A stretch of 64,000 nt of DNA, from the NCBI RefSeq assembly GCF_000715075.1, contig NC_134089.1:70352697-70416696 (forward strand). The letters are read 5' to 3'. Position numbers and translations under genes: made by a program. Shown piece after piece: positions 57,406-64,000 of this stretch. Numbering within the stretch: position 1 is the stretch's first letter; every line of letters starts with the position of its first letter. A model generated the notes under the pieces. That model did no database searches, was not told where the DNA came from, and saw nothing but the letters and a program-made list of their open reading frames with translations. This DNA comes from Nicotiana tabacum. Its lineage: Eukaryota; Streptophyta; Magnoliopsida; Solanales; Solanaceae.

Positions 57406-58370
57406 GATTTATATCTGGGAGATTGTTCATCTGCATGGTATTCCAGTTTCCATCATCTCAGATAGAGGTACTCAATTCACATCATGGTTCTAGAGGGTCG
57501 TACATCATGAGTTGGGTACTCGGGTGGAGTTGAGTACAACATTTCACCCTCAGACGGACAGACAGTCATGGCGCACTATTCAGATTCTTGAGGATATGCT
57601 CCGTGCGTGTGTGATTGTGTTTGGAGGGTCTTGGGATCAGTTCTTGCCATTGGTGGAGTTTGCCTACAACAACAGCTATCAATCCAGCATTCAGATGGCA
57701 CCGTACGAGGCTTTATATGGTAGGCGGTGTAGATCCCTGGTGGGTTAGTTTGAGCTAGTTGAGGCTAGATTATTGGGCACAGACATGGTTCAGGATGCTT
57801 TGGAGAAGGTTAAGGTGATTCAGGATAGACCCCGTATAGCCTAGTCTAGACAGAAGAGTTACGCGGACCGGAAGGTTCGTGATGTTTCCTATATGGTTGG
57901 AGAGCGGGTTCTACTTCGGGTTTCGCCTATGAAGGGCGTTATAAGATTTGGGAAGAAAGGGAAGTTGAGTCTGAGTTTTATTGGTCCTTTTAAAATATTG
58001 TGATGTGTTGGGGAGGTTGCTTATGAGCTTGCCTTACCTCCCAGCCTGGCAGGAGTTCATCTGGTATTTCATATTTTGATGCTCCGAAGGTATCAAAGTG
58101 ATCCGTCGCACGTGTTGGATTTCAGTTCTGTCCAGTTGGACAAGGATCTATCTTATGTTGAGGAGCCAGTGGCGATTTTGGAAAGGCGGGTTCGGAAGTT
58201 GAAGTCAAAGAACATTGCATTAGTGAAGGTTTAGTAGCGAGGTCAGCCTGTCGAGGAGGCGACCTTGGAGACCAAGTAGGATATGCACAGCCGTTACCCT
58301 CATATTTTCACTACTTCAGGTATGTCTCTATGCTCGTTCGAGGACGAACGAATATTTAAGTGTAGGAGGA
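57406..58370 (+). pseudogene. pol: F, right part: integrase and chromodomain end
   Basis: Continues F from 48574 after the GATTT duplication (IYIWEIVHLHGIPV). The second Asp (SDRGTQF) is present. The Glu of D,D35E is Trp (57569-57571) in TDRQSWRTIQ. Then come LVEFAYNNSYQSSIQMAPYE, RVLLRVSPMKGVIRFGKKGK, and a chromodomain near 58160-58260 (VAILERRVRKLKSKNIALVK, stops, RGQPVEEATLE). The polypurine tract is degenerate (gtaggagga). Stops and a shift break the frame. Confidence 0.85.
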
Positions 58371-60679
58371 TGTAACGACCCGGCCGGTCATTTTAAGAAT
58401 TAACGCCTGGATCCCCTATTAACTGCATTCCCCATGTTTGTTTCTGCTTTTGTGAGTTGTTGCGAGGATTTATTTAGAGTTTCGGAGAGTTTTGGGACAC
58501 TTAGTTCCTAAATGAGAGTTTAAGTTTTAGAATTTGGACCATAGTCGGAGAGTGTAAAGATAGCCTCAGAATGGAATTCCACCGGTTCTGTTAGCTCCAT
58601 TGGGTGATTTCGGGTTTAAGAGTGTGTTCGGATTATGTTTTGGATGTCCGTAGCTTATTTAGGCTTGAAATGCCGAAAGTTAAATTTTTGAAGTTTCTGA
58701 TTTGATAGTGAGATTTTGATCTAACTATCATAATGGAATTGCGAAAGTTGGAGTAGCTCTATGGTGTTGAATGTGATGTGTGTGCAAAATTTCAGGTCAT
58801 TCGGACGAGGTTTGATAGACTTTTTGATCGAAAGCAGAAATTGGAAGTTTTGGAAATCCTTAGACTTGGATTGGAGAGCGATTTGTGGTTTTAGCGTTGT
58901 TTGATGTGATTCGAAGGCTGGAATAAGTTCGTATGATGGTTTAGGATTGGTTGGCAGGTTTGGTTGAGGTCCCGGGGGCCTCAGGTGAGTTTCAGGTGCT
59001 TAACAAAAGTTAAATTGGACTTAGGAGAAAAAATGAAGTTGGCTAAACCTATCATAATCGCACCTACGTGTATTGGACCACAGGTGCGGCATCGCAAAAG
59101 TGGTTGAAGTATCGCAGATGTTGTTTGAGGTGAAATGGGATTTGACCGCAGATGCAGCCCAGGCACCACAGAAGCGGTACCGTATCTGCAGAAAGGAAGT
59201 CGTAGGTGTGGAAATATCCATTTAATGAAAAGTCACAGGTGCGACTTGGTCTACACAGAAGCGGGACTGCAGGTGTGGTCCTAGAGCCGCAGATGCAGTT
59301 TCACTGGTCAGAAAAGGGGCAGAACCGAGGGTTAGTCTCAAAACCTTAGAAATTGATTTGGGAGCTCGGGATTTGCGATTTTGAGAGAGATTTTCACCTG
59401 GATGTTTTGGGTAAGTAATTCTTACTCGATTTTAATTAATTTTCACGGATCTATGCTTAAATTCATCCTTTAAATTCGAATTTGGGGTGGAAAATTTGGA
59501 GAAAAATTGGAAAAGTTCTTAGACCTAATTTTTGAGTTTTGATCAAGATTTTGATGTCGGATTGGAGTAATTTCTGTACATATGAACTTGTGAGAGTGTG
59601 AAGATTCCGAATTTGTAAATTCTACCCGATTTCGAGATGTGGGCTCGGGGGGCATTTTGGTCATATTTCCTAATTTCGCGTATTATCTTAGAATTAATTA
59701 GTGGAATCAGTTACTTGAAGTTATATTTACATTATGCAATTGATTTGGATAGATTTGGGTCATTTGGGGTCGAGTACTCGTGGCGAGAGTGTGGTTTCTG
59801 GTTGATTTTTGAGCCAGTTCGAGGTAAGTGGCTTGCCTAACCTTGTGAAGGGGAAACTCCCCTTAGGATTTGGTATTGTTTATATTTGAAATGCCTTGTA
59901 CGTGAGGTGACGAGTGCATACTTATGCTAATTGTTGAAAATCATGTTTTCATTAAATAACTATAATTGTGTTTCCTTTCCTGTTTATACTACTAGCAATT
60001 TAAGCCTGATGTTAGCTTAGGGAAACATGTCTAATTGACTTAATTGCTTTACTTGCTCAAACTGCCTTATTTGGATTATGTGCAGCATGTTAGACTAGAA
60101 ATACCTGTTTTACCTTGGTATGAAATTTGAATTGAATTGAGTATTCTTCATGTTGCTGTTGTGTGTTTCCTTTGGGACTACAGGACGATATCCCGGGAGA
60201 TCCCCTTGCCTGTTTACTTTGGGACTATGGATTTGTGTTCCAGGAGATCCCCTGCACATATATCGACTTGGACTGTAGTGAGGGATACCGAGAGATCCCT
60301 AGAACGTATATTGAGGATACTAAGAGATCCTCAGGATACCAAGAGATCCCCAACACATATATTGAGGATAATAAGAGATCCTCAGGATACTAAGAGATCC
60401 CCAGTTGTTATATCTGTGTTGAATTGTATTCCTTCTGTGATTATTTTGTCTATGTTATAGTTGTTGTTGTTCTTATTATCCTGTGTTACTTCATACTATT
60501 AGCATTTAATTATAGTGTCGTATTCTATACTGTTTTACCTCATTTTTCAACTATAATCACTAAGGCCCTGACCTTCCTTGTCACTACTCGACCGAGGTTA
60601 GGCTTGGCACTTACTGAGTACCGCTGTGGTGTACTCATGCCCTTTCTACGCATGTTTTTCATGTGTAGATCGAGGTACT
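58371..60679 (+). repeat. 3' LTR of F, truncated
   Basis: Starts TGTAACGACCCGGCCGGTC and aligns with LTR C throughout. It contains the short-dyad cluster (59070-59300) and the ~60-bp repeat (60170-60400). It breaks off after gatcgaggtact, where inverted D sequence begins; the U5 end is missing. Small frames inside are not coding. Confidence 0.85.
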
Positions 60680-62006
60680 GTGACTACAAATAGTCGAAAT
60701 CTGTCCAAATCAATTGCATAATATAAATATAACTTCAAGTAATTGATTCCACTAATTAATTCTAAGCTAATACGCAAAATTAGGAAAAATGACCAAAATG
60801 CCCCTTGGGCCCACGTTTCGAAATCAGGTAGAATTTAAAAATTCGGAATCCTCACACTCTCACGAGTTCATATATATAGAAATTACTCCAATTTGACATC
60901 AAAATCTTGATCAAAACTCCAAAATTAGGTCTAAGAACTTTTCCAATTTTCTCAAATTTTTTCACCCCAAATTCGAATTTAAAAGATGAAGTTAAGCATA
61001 GATTCGTGGAAATTAATCAAAATCGAGTAAGAATTACTTACCAAAAACACCCAGGTGAAAATATCTCTCAAAATAGCAAATCCCGAGCTCCCAAATCAAT
61101 TTCTATGGTTTTGAAACTAACCCTCGATTTTGCCCCTTTTCTGACTACTGAAACCGCATCTGCGGCTCTGGGACCGCACCTGCAGTCCCGCTTCAGCATA
61201 GACCAAGTCGCACCTGCAACTTCCTTTCTTCAGATTCGGTACCGCTTCTGTGGGGCCTGGGCTGCATCTGCGGTTAAATCCCATTTTGTCTCAAACCGTA
61301 TCTGCAGTACTTCAACCGCTTCTGCGGTGCCGCACCTGCGGTCCAATACACGCAGGTGCGATTATCAACTTCCGTTAAGCACCTGAAACTCTCCTGAGGC
61401 CCTCTGTACCTCAACCAAACCTACCAACAAATCTTAAAACATCATACAAACTTATTCCAACCTTTGAATCACATCAAACAACGCTAAAATCACAAATCAA
61501 TTTCCAATCCAAGCCTAAGGATTTCCAAAACTTCCAATTTCCTCTTTCGATCAAAAAGTCTATCAAACCTCATCCGAGTGACCTAAACTTTTGCACACAC
61601 ATCACATTCAACACCACGGAGCTACTCCAACTTTCAAAATTACATTCCAACCCTTAGATCAAAATCTCACTATCGAACCGGAACTTCAAAAATTCAACTT
61701 TCGGCATTTCAAGCCTAAATAAGCTACGGATCTCCAAAACACAATCTGAACATGCCCCTAAACCCGAAATCACCCAACAGAGCTAATGGAACCAACGGAA
61801 TTCCATTTCGAGGCTGTCTTCACACTACTTTAACTACGGTCCAAATTCTAACACTTAAACTCTTATTTAGGGATTAAGTGTCCCAAAACTCTCCAAAACT
61901 CCAAATAAATCCTCCCGACAACTCACAATACCAAAAACAAAACGGGGAATGCAGTTAATAGGGGATCGGGGCGCTAATTCATAAAACGACCGTTCGGGTC
62001 GTTACA
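60680..62006 (-). repeat. D, right part: U3 start of a chromovirus LTR
   Basis: The minus strand starts TGTAACGACCCGAACGGTC at 62006 and aligns with 58371 to about 59765 of LTR F in the opposite direction. The short-dyad cluster lies at 61140-61365. Together with D-left it makes an LTR lacking about 0.7 kb of its middle. The 159-residue plus-strand frame at 60907-61386 is a shadow. Confidence 0.8.
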
Positions 62007-64000
62007 GCAACTCATAGGGGGTTTTTTCAAGAGAGACCTGATCATGCACCTGTTCACCAAGTAGCAGGCAGTGTTGACAGCTTCAGCCCAGAAGTTCGTA
62101 GCAATCCCACTGTCGATCAGCATTGTTCTAGCCATTTCCTCAAGGGATCTATTCTTCCTTTCCACAATTCCATTTTTTTGGGGAGTCCTTGGGGCTGAGA
62201 AATTGTGAGTAATGCCATTCTCATTACAGAATTCATCAAACTTAGCATTGTCAAACTTTGTTCCATGATCCAATCTAATACATGCTACTTTTGATTCTAT
62301 CTTCACTTGGATTTTCTTCACAAAGACTACGAACACTTCAAAGGTTTCATCTTTTGTTCTGAGGAACAGAGTTCAAGTGAATCTAGAGTATTCATCCACT
62401 ATCACAAAGATATATCTTTTTCCTCCCCTGTTTTGCACTCTCATAGGGCCACATAGATCCATATGAAGGAGATTAAGTGGTTTTGAGGTGCTGACATCAT
62501 TTTTTGACTTGAATGAGGATTTTACATGCTTCCCTCTAGCGCAGGCATCAGAAACTTTGTGTTCTTTGAACTTTGACATAGGCAAACCACGAACCAGGTC
62601 CTTCTGAATTGGCTTATTCAGTAAAGAGAAGCTTGCGTGCCCTAGTCTTCTGTGATATAGTTTAGCATCATTAGTTTTCAAGCAACTCAGATAACTACTT
62701 TGTAGAAACTCGAAATCAGCAACATAAATGTTTTTGTATCTTTTGGAAACAAGTACCACTCACCAGTTACTAGATTTGTAACTGCGCATATCTTGGACAA
62801 GAATTCCACCTTGTTTCCTTTATCACATATCTTAGAGACACTCAAGAGATTGTACTTAAGGCCATTGATATAGTATACATTCTCAATTGAGTGATTGAGT
62901 GACTTTCTAATTTTTCCAACACCAAGACTGTACCCCTCTTTCCCATTTCCAAAGGATAAACTCCCTCCTTGTAGGGCTTTTAGTGAAAGAAAGTCCATGG
63001 TATTTCCAGTCATGTGCTTTGAGCATCCACTATCCATGAACCATTGTTGACTGCTTCCTTTCATTGTTCCCTGCACAAGGAGATCACGGGTTAGATTTAG
63101 GAACACAAGAAAGTTTGGGTCCCTTGTAATAAGGAAGAGGATGAATAAGTGCTCTTTTAGTCCATGCAGGTAACATGCGTTTTTTATGAGTGGCACCTGG
63201 TCACTTTTCAGCAGTTACTCTCTCAGCAAAAACTTTGTTTTTCTGCAGAGACTGAACCCTGGCTTGGCAATTTTCTTTGAAATGCCCATTGTTCCCACAG
63301 TGGGTACAAAGCCAATTATTGGGTAAAGTAACATATTTGCTATGCGGGTTGTAAGGAGTTCTTTCCCTTTGAAACCTATTCCCTGCCTGTTACCACCATT
63401 ATTAACATACATGCCAGTAATAGCCTCTGAGGACCAGGTCCACTTAAGGGGCTTCTCAAGATCATTTTTTACTCTATTCAGTTCTGCTTGGAGCTGCCTA
63501 TTTTCTCAAGTTCTGCACACAAACTAGTTCCCATAGCAATTAACTCATTTTCAAGCTTAATGTATGCCTCACTAGCTACCCCTTTCCCTTTTTTCAGAAT
63601 TTCCAGGCCTACATTTAGCTCCAAGTTCCTCTATTGTTTCCCTTAAGTCTACAATCACTACTAAAATGTCATCTCTCTACTGCTCAATAACAGTCACTTT
63701 CTCCACTAAATCATCTTTTTCTTTACTGAAATTCTCAATGGTTTCTTTTAAGTCAATAGCTACTACCACCAAATCATCTATTTCATGTTCTACACTATCA
63801 ATTTTTCAGTTAAAACCACCTTTTTATTTTCCAGATTGCTTATGGTTTCCTTCAGATCAACTACACAAACTACCAAATCATCTCTAGTTTGTTCAACATC
63901 TCCTAGATCTATGGTTAAGGTATCCTTATCATCTACAAGACTATGATAGGCATCAATTAACACATTTGCTAATGACATGAGTTTTTTAGGAGAGTAGGAT
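62007..64000 (-). pseudogene. gag-pol: SIRE-like Ty1/copia gag-pol (broken, runs off window)
   Basis: Reading leftward from 64000: the gag C-terminal coiled coil, with about 33-residue repeats around DDLVV-VVDLKETI (63978-63640), then LEKPLKWTWSSEAITGMYVN, and an intact zinc knuckle CTHCGNNGHFKENC near 63310-63270. Next the copia protease WFMDSGCSKHMTGN (about 63045), then the pre-integrase region (RRLGHASFSLLNK; the first Cys of the usual CDAC is Ser), then integrase with Asp in HMDLCGP, Asp in RLDHGTKFDN and Glu in NGIVERKN all present. Shifts near 63200, 62700 and 62350 break it. The gene continues at 47863 beyond the D insertion. SIRE assignment rests on gag type. Confidence 0.82.

Noticed and set aside
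60907..61386. 159-codon plus-strand frame
   Set aside because: Lies antisense in LTR D. The homologous LTRs C and F have no such conserved frame.
1..64000. CRISPR arrays, operons, ribosome binding sites
   Set aside because: The content is plant nuclear repeats. None of the repeats has spacer architecture, and bacterial signals do not apply.

Overview
This 64 kb window contains only transposable-element DNA. I found no host protein-coding gene, tRNA, rRNA or CRISPR array. The combination of Ogre/Tat elements carrying an extra DUF7745-like ORF1, Tekay/Del-like chromoviruses with TGTAACGACC... LTRs and an initiator-Met primer site, and a SIRE-like copia element points to a large dicot genome, most likely Solanaceae and perhaps Nicotiana. 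The genus is inference from remembered family resemblance. Almost all reading frames are broken by stops and indels. The main exception is the gag at the left edge.

Left part (1-28.7 kb). A minus-strand Tat element (T1) runs off the left edge: open gag <1-1303, leader, tRNA-Arg-type primer site, 4.2 kb LTR 3451-7660. T1 sits in the 5' leader of a plus-strand Ogre-like element (A, 7661-24286). A carries ORF1, gag-protease, RT/RNase H/extra RNase H/integrase, a minisatellite-filled 3' UTR, a polypurine tract and a 4.9 kb 3' LTR. A is followed by the 5' half of a minus-strand gag element (B1, 24287-27982), and then by a scrap of another Ogre ORF1 (H, 27983-28732).

Middle (28.7-47.8 kb). A plus-strand chromovirus (C) has a 5' LTR, gag remnant, chromodomain end and truncated 3' LTR. 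It is split by the 3' half of a plus-strand element G, which is related to B. Next is a complete minus-strand element B (37291-47757) with a perfect 5-bp target duplication, CTTGG. B has gag but no pol. Antisense to its gag it carries two intron-containing ORFs. G carries the homologous antisense ORF. In both elements the antisense ORF has its own TATA box and a shared intron position.

Right part (47.8-64 kb). B interrupts a SIRE-like copia element (pieces at 37253-37290, 47758-47863 and 62007-64000, minus strand). The same copia also holds a broken minus-strand chromovirus LTR (D: 47864-48443 and 60680-62006). Inside D is a doubly truncated plus-strand chromovirus (F). F is itself split by a complete minus-strand chromovirus (E, 48575-57405) with a perfect GATTT target duplication. 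The F LTR and the right part of D form a large inverted repeat.

The most interesting signal is the antisense transcription-unit architecture (TATA box, introns, basic and acidic motifs) in the pol-less B/G family.
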